64,000 bases of DNA from positions 310,001 through 374,000 of the forward strand of contig NZ_BBZJ01000013.1 of assembly GCF_001417775.1 (NCBI RefSeq), read 5' to 3'. The notes below the pieces were generated by a model that saw only the letters and a program-made list of their open reading frames with translations, searched no databases and was not told the DNA's origin. Of this stretch, positions 9,042 through 17,676 are shown one piece after another. The DNA comes from Streptomyces sp. TP-A0356 (GTDB lineage: Bacteria > Actinomycetota > Actinomycetes > Streptomycetales > Streptomycetaceae). Numbering within the stretch: position 1 is the first letter of the stretch; each line of letters starts with the position of its first letter. Position numbers and translations under genes: made by a program.

Positions 9042-10975
9042 CGGACCGGCATCATCTGCTCGTGCGCGGTGGGACGTTCGCCGCCGTGAGCGACAGCGGG
9101 GACATCAGCGGGGTGCGCGGCGGCGGCTCCCCGGAAGGGCTGTTCGTACGCGACGCACGGCATCTGAGCCGCTGGCAGCTCACCGTCGACGGCGCCGTAC
9201 CGGAGACGCTCGCACCGGTGGCCGGCGGGGACACGGCCCGCTGCGTCCTGGTGCCGCGCGGTGGCCGTCAGGAGCCGCCCGCGCACACCGTCTTCCGCGA
9301 ACAGGCCGTCGCGGACGGCGCGTTCGTGGAGTCGCTGCGGGTCACCAGCAACCGCCCGGTGCCGACCACGGTCCGCGTCGCGGTCACCGCGGACGCCGAC
9401 TTCACGGACCAGTTCGAGCTGCGCTCCGACCACCGTACGTACGCCAAGACGGGCGCCGTGCGCTCGCGCCAAGTCCTGGAGGACGGCGTGGAGTTCAGCT
9501 ACCGGCGCGGCGAGTGGCGGTCCCGTACGATCGTGACCGCCGAGCCCCCGCCGGACGGGGTGGAGGAGACGGGCACGGGCGCCCGCCGCCTGGTGTGGAC
9601 GCTGGACCTGGAGCCGCACGGCTCGGCGGAACTGGCGCTGCGGGTCGCGGCCCGGCCGCACGGCGCGGCGCAGGACCCGCCGGTGCCCGCCTCGCCCACC
9701 GTCGCCAACGACCAGCTCCTCGCGCTGGAGGGCGAGTTCATGGAGGGCGTGGCCTTCCCCACCGGATGGCCCGAGCTGGCCACGGCCTGCGCGCGGGGCC
9801 TGTCCGACCTCGCCGCGCTCCAGGTCCCGGCGACGGGCCCCGACGGCGAGGAACTGAGCGTGCCCGCGGCCGGCGCCCCCTGGTTCCTCACGCTGCTGGG
9901 CCGTGACGCGCTGCTCACCTCCCTCTTCGCGCTCCCCTACCGCCCCCGGTTGGCCGCGGCCACGCTGCCCGCGCTGGCCGCGACCCAGGCGACCGAGGTG
10001 GGCACGCGGTCGGTGGCCCAGCCGGGGAAGATCGTGCACGAGGTGCGGCACGGGGAGCTGGCGCACTTCGGGCAGGTGCCGTACGGGCGGTACTACGGCT
10101 CGGTCGACGCGACCCCGCTGTTCCTGGTGCTGCTCGGCGCGTACGTCGAGCAGACCGGTGACGCGGCCATGGCCCGCCGCCTGGAACCCCACGCCCGGGC
10201 GGCGATCGGCTGGATGCTGGACCACGGCGGGCTCACCTCCCGCGGCTATCTCGTCTACCGCGCCGACGAGGGCGGCCTCGCCAACCAGAACTGGAAGGAC
10301 TCCCCCGGCGCGATCTGTTGTGCCGACGGCAGCCGTCCCAGCGGGCCGGTGATGGCGGCGGGGGCGCAGGGGTACGCCTACGACGCGCTGCGGCGCACCG
10401 CGCAGCTGGCGCGCACGGTGTGGGACGACGACGTGTACGCGGCGCTGCTCGAACAGGCGGCCGGGGATCTGCGCGACCGCTTCCAGCGGGACTTCTGGAT
10501 GGACGACCGGGCGTTCCCGGCGCTGGCGCTCGACGGCGAGGGCCGCCAGGTGGACGCGCTCGCGTCGGACGCGGGCCATCTGCTGTGGTCGGGCCTGCTG
10601 GACAAGGAGTACGGCGCGCTGGTCGGCCGGCGCCTGCTGGAACCGGACTTCTTCTCCGGCTGGGGCGTCCGCACACTGGCGGCGGACCAGGCGGCGTACC
10701 ACCCGATGTCGTACCACCGCGGCTCGGTCTGGCCGCACGACAACGCGCTGATCACCCTGGGACTCGCGCGTTACGGGCTGCACGACGAGGCCCGTACGGT
10801 CGCGCACGCGCTGGTCGACGCGGCGACGGCGACCGGGCACCGGCTGCCGGAGGTGCTCGCCGGTTACGGCCGCGACTCGCATCCGGAGCCGGTGCCGTAT
10901 CCGCACGCCTGCACGCGCGAGTCCCGGTCGGCGGCGACACCCCTCGCGCTGCTCACCGCGGTGGGCGGGGCGTAG
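9038..10975 (+). CDS. Glycogen-debranching-like amylo-alpha-1,6-glucosidase
   Basis: 645 residues. The N-terminal beta domain is of the GDE_N_bis type (GLFVRDARHLSRWQLTVDG near residue 30). The C-terminal (alpha/alpha)6 barrel carries PWFLTLLGRDALLTS near 285 and SYHRGSVWPHDNALITLGLA near 560, hallmarks of debranching and amylo-1,6-glucosidase-like enzymes. No signal peptide. The ATG overlaps the stop of the upstream GH63-like gene, so the two act on the same or successive substrates. Which alpha-glucan or compatible-solute glycoside is cleaved is unknown. Confidence 0.85.
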   Translation: MTDRHHLLVRGGTFAAVSDSGDISGVRGGGSPEGLFVRDARHLSRWQLTVDGAVPETLAPVAGGDTARCVLVPRGGRQEPPAHTVFREQAVADGAFVESLRVTSNRPVPTTVRVAVTADADFTDQFELRSDHRTYAKTGAVRSRQVLEDGVEFSYRRGEWRSRTIVTAEPPPDGVEETGTGARRLVWTLDLEPHGSAELALRVAARPHGAAQDPPVPASPTVANDQLLALEGEFMEGVAFPTGWPELATACARGLSDLAALQVPATGPDGEELSVPAAGAPWFLTLLGRDALLTSLFALPYRPRLAAATLPALAATQATEVGTRSVAQPGKIVHEVRHGELAHFGQVPYGRYYGSVDATPLFLVLLGAYVEQTGDAAMARRLEPHARAAIGWMLDHGGLTSRGYLVYRADEGGLANQNWKDSPGAICCADGSRPSGPVMAAGAQGYAYDALRRTAQLARTVWDDDVYAALLEQAAGDLRDRFQRDFWMDDRAFPALALDGEGRQVDALASDAGHLLWSGLLDKEYGALVGRRLLEPDFFSGWGVRTLAADQAAYHPMSYHRGSVWPHDNALITLGLARYGLHDEARTVAHALVDAATATGHRLPEVLAGYGRDSHPEPVPYPHACTRESRSAATPLALLTAVGGA

Positions 10976-11143
10976 CGTGCCGACCGGGGCCGGTTGACCT
11001 CGGATTTGCCGGGTGTTTGCCGGGCGCATGGGCTCTCCGGTTGAACGCACGTGCGCGACGGCCCGTACGGGATGACGGCGGGCCCAGCCTCCCCAGCGTG
11101 GCCCGCCCCTCCACCACGGGCTTCGCACGGAAGGACCCTCGGG

Positions 11144-13921
11144 TTGCCTCTCAACACACGCGCACCACAGACGACGGACAACGCTGGGGCGGCCGAGGAC
11201 GGGCTCCTGTCGGCGGAGGAGGAGCGGCCCGCGGCGGCGGATGCGTCCGAGCAGGGCGCCGGTGCGGCGGCCGAGGACATGGCGCAGCCGACCCCGGACG
11301 AACCCTCCCAACCGGCGGCCCGTACCGCACCGGCGAAGAAACCCCAACCGGCCACCCGGGATGCCGAGTCGGCGTCCGGCACCACGGCGAAGCCCGAACC
11401 GAAGCACGACACCCCGGCGGCACACGACCGGGGGGACGGCTCCGCGGCAGCACACGAACCGGAGACCGGCACCCCGGCGGCAGACGACCGACGGGAGAGC
11501 ACCCCGGCGGCACACGACCGGGAGGACGGCTCCGCGGCAGCACACGAGCCGGAGACCGGCACCCCGGCGGCAGAGGACCGACGGGAGGGCACCCCGCCGG
11601 CACACGACCGGGAGGACGGCTCCGCGGCAGCACACGAGCCGAAGACCGGCACCCCGGCGGCACGGGACGGCTCCGCGGCAGCACACGAGCCGGAGACCGG
11701 TACCCCGGCGGCACACGACCGGGGGGACGGCTCCGCGGCAGCGCACGACCGGGGGCGCGGTGTCGGCGGTCCGGCGGCCGACGGCTCGGCGGAGTCGAGA
11801 GCCCCGGGGGGCACGCGCCAAGCCACGGACGACGCCCGCATCGAGGGGACCGACGGCGAAGCCGGCAGCGCCGCCCCGGCCGAACCCAGGACCGCCCCCA
11901 CCAACGCCCCGTGCGAGACCCCCACCAACGCCCAAGCCGAGACCCCCACCGAAGCCGAAGCCGACACCCCACCCCCCGCCGAAGGCAAGACACCCACCAC
12001 CGAAACGGAAACCGACACCGACACCGCAGCCGACGCCCAAGGCCGCGCCACCGACCCGGAAGCCGACACCGACACCACAGCCCCCGCCCAAGGCCGCGCC
12101 ACCGACCCGGAAGCCGACACCGACGACGCACCCCCCACCCAAGGTCGCGCCACCGACCCGGAAGCCGACACCGGCACCGCAGCCGACGCCCGAGGCGAGG
12201 CGCCCGGGGGCGACCGCGGCACCGGAGCCCCGGCCGCCGCCCCCGCTCGGCGCCGCCCCTGGCGTACCTGGCGTGCCGACCACCCCCTCGCCGCCCGCAT
12301 CCTCGGGGTCGCCGTCACCCTGCTCGCCGCCGCCCTCGTCGTCTTCTCGCTCGTGCTGCCGAACCAGCCCCAGGACATCCGGCTCGCCCAGTTCGCGCGG
12401 CTCCCGGTGGAGGCACTGATCGGCGCCGTCGTGCTGACCGCGCTGCCGCGCCGACCGCGGCTGGTCGCGGCCTCGCTCGGCGGGATCGCGCTCGGCGTGC
12501 TGACCATCCTCAACCTGCTCGACATCGGCTTCAACCAGTACCTGGGCCGCGGGTTCAACGTCATCTTCGACTGGCCCCTCTTCAGCGACGCCGAGTCCTA
12601 CCTGGAGGACACGCTCGGCCGCCTGGGCGCCCTCGGCGTCGTGGTCGCGGCCATCACGATCGTCCTGGTCGTCCTGACCTTCTCGGCGCTCGCCGTCGTC
12701 CGGCTCGGCAACCTCATGGCCCGGCACCGCACCCACGCCACCCGTACCATCCTCGTCCTCAGCATGGTCTGGATGACCTGCCAGTCCCTCAGCCTCCAGT
12801 TCGTCAACGGCATCCCCCTGGCCGCCGAGCGCACCGTCACGATGGTCCAGTACCGCTCCGACCTCATCGCGGCGACCGTCCGTGACGAGCGGACGTTCTC
12901 GAAGACCGCCAGGGTCGACGCCTTCGGCAACACCCCGGGCTCCCAGCTCGTGCCCGGCCTGCGCGGCAAGGACATGATCTTCACCTTCATCGAGAGCTAC
13001 GGCCGCAGCGCCATCGAGGACCCGATCATGGCACCGGGCGTCGACAAGACGCTGGACGACAGCACCGTGGCCCTCGCCAAGGCGGGCTTCCACGCCAAGA
13101 GCGGCTGGCTGACCTCGGCGACGTACGGCGGCAGCAGCTGGCTCGGCCACTCCACGTTCCTGTCGGGTCTGTGGATCGACAACCAGAACCGCTACCGCAC
13201 CGTGACCGCGAGCGACCACCTCAGCCTCACCAAGGCCTTCAAGAGGACCGGCGCCTGGGACACGGTCGGCGTCATGCCCGGTGTGACGAAGGGCTGGCCC
13301 GAGGCGAAGTTCTACGGCCTCGACAAGGTCTACGACGCCGCCCACCTGGGCTACCAGGGGCCGAAGTTCAGCTGGTCGACGATGCCCGACCAGTACACGC
13401 TGGAGGCCTTCCAGCGCCTGGTGCACGGCAAGAAGCGCGACAAGCCGCTGATGTCGGAGATCATCCTGACCTCCAGTCACACGCCCTGGGCCCCGATCCC
13501 CAAGATGGTCGGCTGGGACCAGCTGGGCAACGGCTCGATCTTCGGCTCCATCGAGAAGGCGGGCAACACGCCCGACTACACCTACACCAACGACACCCAC
13601 GCGAAGGAGGAGTACGGCAAGTCCGTCCAGTACTCCGTCACCAGCCTGACCCAGTTCCTGGAGCGCTACGGCAACGACGACACCGTGCTCGTCTTCCTCG
13701 GCGACCACCAGGCGAACGCCCACGTCAGCGGCAACCACGCCAGCCATGACGTGCCGTGCGCGATCGTCGCCAAGGACCCGAAGGTGCTCGACAAGGTCGC
13801 CGACTGGGGCTGGTCCGACGGCCTGCGGCCCGCCCACAACGCGCCCGTGTGGAAGATGAGTTCGTTCCGCGACCGCTTCCTGACGGCGTACGGCTCGACC
13901 CCGCACCCGTCGAAGGGCTGA
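11144..13921 (+). CDS. Membrane sulfatase/LTA-synthase-type protein with repetitive N-terminus
   Basis: About 925 residues in three parts. Residues 1-375 are low-complexity, charged and Ala/Pro/Thr-rich with two repeat arrays. About 380-556 holds several hydrophobic segments. About 600-925 is an extracellular alkaline-phosphatase-superfamily domain (FIESYGRS near 612, TYGGSSWLGHSTFLSG with the likely Ser/Thr nucleophile, VLVFLGDHQ, NHASHDVP). Family members move phosphoglycerol or phosphoethanolamine groups at the cell surface. TTG 11144 is the preferred start because AAGGA lies 8 bases ahead; GTG 11051 and ATG 11072 are in frame but have no SD. The repeat head, probably cytoplasmic, is longer than in relatives I know. 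Confidence 0.8.
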   Translation: MPLNTRAPQTTDNAGAAEDGLLSAEEERPAAADASEQGAGAAAEDMAQPTPDEPSQPAARTAPAKKPQPATRDAESASGTTAKPEPKHDTPAAHDRGDGSAAAHEPETGTPAADDRRESTPAAHDREDGSAAAHEPETGTPAAEDRREGTPPAHDREDGSAAAHEPKTGTPAARDGSAAAHEPETGTPAAHDRGDGSAAAHDRGRGVGGPAADGSAESRAPGGTRQATDDARIEGTDGEAGSAAPAEPRTAPTNAPCETPTNAQAETPTEAEADTPPPAEGKTPTTETETDTDTAADAQGRATDPEADTDTTAPAQGRATDPEADTDDAPPTQGRATDPEADTGTAADARGEAPGGDRGTGAPAAAPARRRPWRTWRADHPLAARILGVAVTLLAAALVVFSLVLPNQPQDIRLAQFARLPVEALIGAVVLTALPRRPRLVAASLGGIALGVLTILNLLDIGFNQYLGRGFNVIFDWPLFSDAESYLEDTLGRLGALGVVVAAITIVLVVLTFSALAVVRLGNLMARHRTHATRTILVLSMVWMTCQSLSLQFVNGIPLAAERTVTMVQYRSDLIAATVRDERTFSKTARVDAFGNTPGSQLVPGLRGKDMIFTFIESYGRSAIEDPIMAPGVDKTLDDSTVALAKAGFHAKSGWLTSATYGGSSWLGHSTFLSGLWIDNQNRYRTVTASDHLSLTKAFKRTGAWDTVGVMPGVTKGWPEAKFYGLDKVYDAAHLGYQGPKFSWSTMPDQYTLEAFQRLVHGKKRDKPLMSEIILTSSHTPWAPIPKMVGWDQLGNGSIFGSIEKAGNTPDYTYTNDTHAKEEYGKSVQYSVTSLTQFLERYGNDDTVLVFLGDHQANAHVSGNHASHDVPCAIVAKDPKVLDKVADWGWSDGLRPAHNAPVWKMSSFRDRFLTAYGSTPHPSKG
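11404..11760 (+). repeat. In-frame 60/30-base repeats in the sulfatase N-terminus
   Basis: Alternating 20-residue (TPAAHDREDGSAAAHEPETG) and 10-residue (TPAADDRRES) modules repeat about 2.5 times as 90-base units, then as shortened copies. The DNA copies are nearly identical, which points to recent slippage or recombination. Copy number probably varies between strains. Confidence 0.85.
12010..12195 (+). repeat. Second in-frame repeat array in the sulfatase N-terminus
   Basis: About three imperfect 51-54-base units encode the motif QGRATDPEADTD, directly before the first hydrophobic segment. The repeat is acidic and proline-poor, unlike the first array. Confidence 0.75.
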
Positions 13922-13936
13922 CCCCGGGCGGAGCTC

Positions 13937-15085
13937 TCAGCCCCCGGACGTGTCCAGTTCCGCGTCCTCGCCGATCCCCGCGCAGTCGTACGGGTCCCTC
14001 AGCCAGCCGTCCGGCAGCACCACCCGGTTGTTGCCGGACGTACGGCCGCGGGGTCCGTCGGCGCCGGCCGGCCAGGGCTGGTCGAGGTCGAGCTCCCCAA
14101 GCCCGGCCCGCAACTCCTGGAGCGAGGAGGTGATCGCGAGCCGCTTGCGCATCTCCGAGCCGACCGAGAAGCCCTTCAGATACCAGGCCACGTGCTTGCG
14201 GAAGTCGATGACGCCCCGCGACTCGTCGCCGATCCACTCGCCGAGCAGGCCGGCGTGCCGGACCATGACGTCCGCGACCTCCCGTAGGGTGGGCCGGTGG
14301 AAGTCGTCGTCCCGCCCCTCGAAGGCGGCCACCAGATCCGCGAACAGCCACGGCCGGCCCAGGCAGCCGCGGCCGACGACGACCCCGTCGCAGCCCGTCT
14401 CGCGCACCATCCGCAGGGCGTCCTCGGCCGACCAGATGTCGCCGTTGCCGAGCACCGGGATCTCCGGGACGTGCTCCTTCAGCCGCGCGATGGCGTCCCA
14501 GTCCGCCGTACCGCCGTAGTGCTGGGCGGTCGTACGGCCGTGCAGCGCGATGGCCGTCACACCCTCCTCGACGGCGATCCGCCCGGCGTCCAGGTAGGTG
14601 AGGTGGTCGTCGTCGATGCCCTTGCGCATCTTCATGGTGACCGGGAGGTCGCCGGCGCCGCTCACGGCCTCGCGCAGGATCGCCCGCAGCAGGTTCCGCT
14701 TGTACGGGAGGGCGGACCCACCACCCTTTCGGGTGACCTTGGGCACCGGGCAGCCGAAGTTGAGGTCGATGTGGTCGGCCAGGTCCTCCTCCGCGATCAT
14801 GCGGACGGCCTTGCCGACGGTCGCCGGGTCCACGCCGTACAGCTGGATCGAGCGCGGCTGCTCGCTCGCGTCGAACTTGATCAGCTGCATGGTCTTGTCG
14901 TTGCGTTCGACCAGCGCCCGGGTCGTGATCATCTCGCTCACGAACAGCCCCTTGCCGCCGCTGAACTCCCGGCACAGCGTGCGGAAGGGCGCGTTCGTGA
15001 TCCCGGCCATGGGCGCGAGCACGACGGGTGGCTGGACGGCGTGCGGACCGATCCGCAAGGTCGAGTTCATCGTGGGCGTGGACAT
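13937..15085 (-). CDS. dusB: tRNA-dihydrouridine synthase
   Basis: FMN enzyme that reduces uridines in tRNA to dihydrouridine. Family signatures are APMAGITNAPFRTLCREF, HIDLNFGCPVPKVTRKGGGS with the catalytic Cys, ALHGRTTAQHY and NGDIWSAEDA, together forming a TIM barrel with a C-terminal helical domain. About 380 residues, normal length. The ATG at 15085 is taken; GTG 15103 and ATG 15070 are alternatives because the only SD-like run, GGGGGA, touches the chosen ATG. It converges with the sulfatase gene with 15 bases between stops. Confidence 0.93.
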   Translation of the reverse strand: MSTPTMNSTLRIGPHAVQPPVVLAPMAGITNAPFRTLCREFSGGKGLFVSEMITTRALVERNDKTMQLIKFDASEQPRSIQLYGVDPATVGKAVRMIAEEDLADHIDLNFGCPVPKVTRKGGGSALPYKRNLLRAILREAVSGAGDLPVTMKMRKGIDDDHLTYLDAGRIAVEEGVTAIALHGRTTAQHYGGTADWDAIARLKEHVPEIPVLGNGDIWSAEDALRMVRETGCDGVVVGRGCLGRPWLFADLVAAFEGRDDDFHRPTLREVADVMVRHAGLLGEWIGDESRGVIDFRKHVAWYLKGFSVGSEMRKRLAITSSLQELRAGLGELDLDQPWPAGADGPRGRTSGNNRVVLPDGWLRDPYDCAGIGEDAELDTSGG

Positions 15086-15145
15086 TCCCCCATTGTCACG
15101 CACGCCGAGAGGTACTCGACACGCCGATCATGTAGCGGTCATTAG

Positions 15146-15181
15146 TTAACCGCACTATCGACATGGGCGTACGATGGCCGT
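15146..15181 (+). promoter_or_regulatory. Candidate leaderless promoter of the MFS gene
   Basis: TTAACC (15146-15151) and TACGAT (15170-15175) are 18 bases apart, and the -10 ends 6 bases before the ATG at 15182. No SD is visible, so the mRNA would begin at the start codon. Confidence 0.45.
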
Positions 15182-16627
15182 ATGCCCGAGCTCAGCCATC
15201 GACGACGTCTTCTGGTGCTCGCGATCTGCTGTATGAGCCTGCTGATCGTGAGCCTGGACAACACCGTTCTGAACGTCGCGCTGCCCTCGATGCAGAGGGA
15301 GTTGCACGCGAGCGTGGCGGGCCTGCAGTGGACGATCGACGCGTACACGCTCGTGCTGGCCTCGCTGCTGATGCTCGCGGGTTCGACGGCGGACCGCATC
15401 GGCCGCCGCAAGGTCTTCCAGACCGGCCTGGTGCTCTTCACCATCGGCTCGGTCCTGTGCTCCCTCGCCCCGAGCCTCACCCTGCTGGTCGTCTTCCGCA
15501 TGGTGCAGGCCGTGGGAGGTTCGATGCTCAACCCGGTCGCGATGTCGATCATCACCAACACCTTCACCGACCCCCGCGAGCGGGCCCGCGCGATCGGCGC
15601 CTGGGGCGGTGTGGTCGGCATATCGATGGCGGCGGGCCCGATCGTGGGCGGTCTGCTGGTCGACTCGGTCGGCTGGCGCTCGATCTTCTGGATCAACCTG
15701 CCGGTGGGCGTCGCCGCGCTGCTGCTCACCTTCCTGTACGTGCCGGAGTCCCGCGCCCCCAGGGCGCGCCGCCCGGACCCGGTGGGCCAGCTCCTGGTGA
15801 TCGCCCTGCTGGGCTCCCTGACCTACGCGATCATCGAGGCACCGAACACGAGCGCCGGGCACACCCTGGCCTACGGCGCGGTCGCGCTCGCCGCGCTGCT
15901 CGCCCTGCTGTGGTACGAGCCCCGGCGCGCCGAACCCCTGATCGACCTGCGCTTCTTCCGTTCGGTGCCGTTCAGCGGGGCCACGGTCATCGCGATCAGC
16001 GCGTTCGCGGCGCTCAGCGGCTTCCTGTTCCTGTCGACGCTGTACCTGCAGAACGTGCGCGGTCTGGACGCGCTGCACGCGGGTCTGTGGATGCTGCCGA
16101 TGGCCGTCATGTGCGCCGTGTGCGCCCCGCTCTCGGGCCGTCTGGTCGGCAGTCGCGGCCCCCGCGTCTCGCTGCTCACGGCGGGGATCGCGATGACGGC
16201 GAGCGGTGTCCTGTTCGGGGCCTTCGAGGCGCAGACCTCGAACGTCACCCTGTCGATCGGCTACGTCCTCTTCGGCCTGGGCTTCGGCTTCGTGAACGCG
16301 CCCATCACCAACACGGCCGTCTCCGGGATGCCCCGGGCCCAGGCCGGTGTCGCCGCGGCGGTGGCCTCCACCAGCCGCCAGATCGGCGGCACGCTGGGCG
16401 TCGCGGTGATCGGCGCGGTCCTGGCCGCGGGCATCCACTCGGGCCCGTACAAGGAGGTCTTCGTCCCGGCCGCGCGCACCGGCTGGTGGATCCTCACCGC
16501 CTGCGGCCTCGCGGTCCTGCTCCTGGGCGCCCTGACGACGGGCCGCTGGGCCCGTGCGACGGCGGAACGCACGGCGCGGGGGCTTCAGGAGCCCGAGGTG
16601 CGGGACGCGGCGGGCGTGGGTGCGTAG
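15182..16627 (+). CDS. MFS drug transporter, DHA2 (EmrB/QacA) type
   Basis: 481 residues, strongly hydrophobic throughout, with the 14-helix DHA2 layout. Visible motifs are LDNTVLNVALPSMQREL in helix 1 (motif D1), LAGSTADRIGRRKVF (motif A) and the motif C-like GGSMLNPVAMS. Probably exports toxic or secondary metabolites by proton antiport. It is divergent from dusB and convergent with the MmyB-type regulator at 16637. The substrate cannot be inferred. Confidence 0.9.
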   Translation: MPELSHRRRLLVLAICCMSLLIVSLDNTVLNVALPSMQRELHASVAGLQWTIDAYTLVLASLLMLAGSTADRIGRRKVFQTGLVLFTIGSVLCSLAPSLTLLVVFRMVQAVGGSMLNPVAMSIITNTFTDPRERARAIGAWGGVVGISMAAGPIVGGLLVDSVGWRSIFWINLPVGVAALLLTFLYVPESRAPRARRPDPVGQLLVIALLGSLTYAIIEAPNTSAGHTLAYGAVALAALLALLWYEPRRAEPLIDLRFFRSVPFSGATVIAISAFAALSGFLFLSTLYLQNVRGLDALHAGLWMLPMAVMCAVCAPLSGRLVGSRGPRVSLLTAGIAMTASGVLFGAFEAQTSNVTLSIGYVLFGLGFGFVNAPITNTAVSGMPRAQAGVAAAVASTSRQIGGTLGVAVIGAVLAAGIHSGPYKEVFVPAARTGWWILTACGLAVLLLGALTTGRWARATAERTARGLQEPEVRDAAGVGA

Positions 16628-16636
16628 GGGTGCGCC

Positions 16637-17575
16637 CTACACGGGCGCACCACCCCGGTGCAGCTCCCTCTCCACCGCGATGGCCCGCAGCCTCTCCAGC
16701 CCCCTGCGGGACGCCTCGTCGGCCGGCGCGTAGGTCACCATCCGCGGGCCGTTGTGCGGCCCCAGCCACAGGTCCGTGTGGTCCAGGGTCAGCAACCCCA
16801 CGTGGGCGTTGCGGAACTGCTTGCGCTTGCTGCGTGAGCCGACCACCTCGTGCCGCTCCCAGGCCTCGCGGAACGCGGCGGACTCGGCCGTCAGCCGCTT
16901 GAGCAGCATCTTCCAGGCGGGCTCGCCGAGATGGTCGGCCATGTTCGCGCGGAACTTGGCGGCCATCAGCCGCATGGTCTCCTCCAGCTGGACGATCGCC
17001 GCCTGCCAGTCCGGGTTCGTGTAGCACAGCACCATGCAGTTGCGGTCCACCGGGGCGATGGCGTCGAGGTCGCACAGCAGCAGCCCGTAGGTGCGGTTGT
17101 ACGCGAGGATGTCGTACCGGCTGTTGGAGATGCACGCCGGCAGCGGCTCCAGCTGCTCCAGCAGGATGCGCTGGGCGTCGGTGACCGACGGGCAGTGCGC
17201 GCCGGGCGCGGGGTCGACGGCCCCGGCCAGGTTGAACAGGTGCGCCCGCTCGCTGGCGTCGAGCAGCAGGGTACGGGCGAGGGCGTCGAGGACCTGGACG
17301 GAGACCTGGATGTCCCGGGCCTGTTCCAGCCAGGTGTACCAGGTGACCCCCACCGCGGAGAGCTGAGCGACCTCCTCGCGGCGCAGACCCGGTGTGCGGC
17401 GGCGCCGGCCGCGGGGCAGTCCGACCTGCTCGGGGGTGATGTGCTCGCGGCGGTGCCGCAGGAAGGCGGCCAGTTCGTGCCGCCGGATCTCGGACGCGCG
17501 CGTCTCGGGCGCCTCCGGCTCCCGGATCTCCCGGATCTCCCGGACCGCCGCCGTCTCCTGCACCATGGTCGCCAT
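16637..17575 (-). CDS. HTH regulator with MmyB-like ligand-binding domain
   Basis: 312 residues. The N-terminal XRE-type HTH (about 28-95) carries the family signature GRRRRTPGLRREEVAQLSAVGVTWYTWLEQ. The C-terminal MmyB-like domain (about 110-290) has ISNSRYDILAYNRTYGLLLCDL and CYTNPDWQAA. Members often repress a neighbouring efflux or oxidoreductase gene. Here it is divergent from the MFS gene at 17677, with inverted repeats in the gap, and is probably that gene's repressor. A preceding MREIRE-type charged stretch at the N-terminus is unremarkable. Confidence 0.9.
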   Translation of the reverse strand: MATMVQETAAVREIREIREPEAPETRASEIRRHELAAFLRHRREHITPEQVGLPRGRRRRTPGLRREEVAQLSAVGVTWYTWLEQARDIQVSVQVLDALARTLLLDASERAHLFNLAGAVDPAPGAHCPSVTDAQRILLEQLEPLPACISNSRYDILAYNRTYGLLLCDLDAIAPVDRNCMVLCYTNPDWQAAIVQLEETMRLMAAKFRANMADHLGEPAWKMLLKRLTAESAAFREAWERHEVVGSRSKRKQFRNAHVGLLTLDHTDLWLGPHNGPRMVTYAPADEASRRGLERLRAIAVERELHRGGAPV

Positions 17576-17610
17576 GCCCCCAGCCTGCCGTCTGACGGAC
17601 CCTGTTTCCA

Positions 17611-17645
17611 GGTAGTGCTGCTACCAGGATAAGAAGACTCTGGTA
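17611..17645. promoter_or_regulatory. Operator candidate between MmyB regulator and MFS gene
   Basis: GGTAG-N5-CTACC (17611-17625) is interlocked with TACCAG-N12-CTGGTA (17622-17645). Both are perfect inverted repeats in the 101-base divergent gap. They are likely binding sites for the MmyB-type regulator acting on its own gene and on the exporter. Confidence 0.55.
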
Positions 17646-17676
17646 CCACCCTGGGATTCGGCGGAGCCTCGATGGC

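Noticed and set aside
8747..13906. A 1719-codon minus-strand frame across three genes
   Set aside because: It runs antisense to the GH63-like, debranching and sulfatase genes and has repeat-driven composition; no motif or SD supports it.
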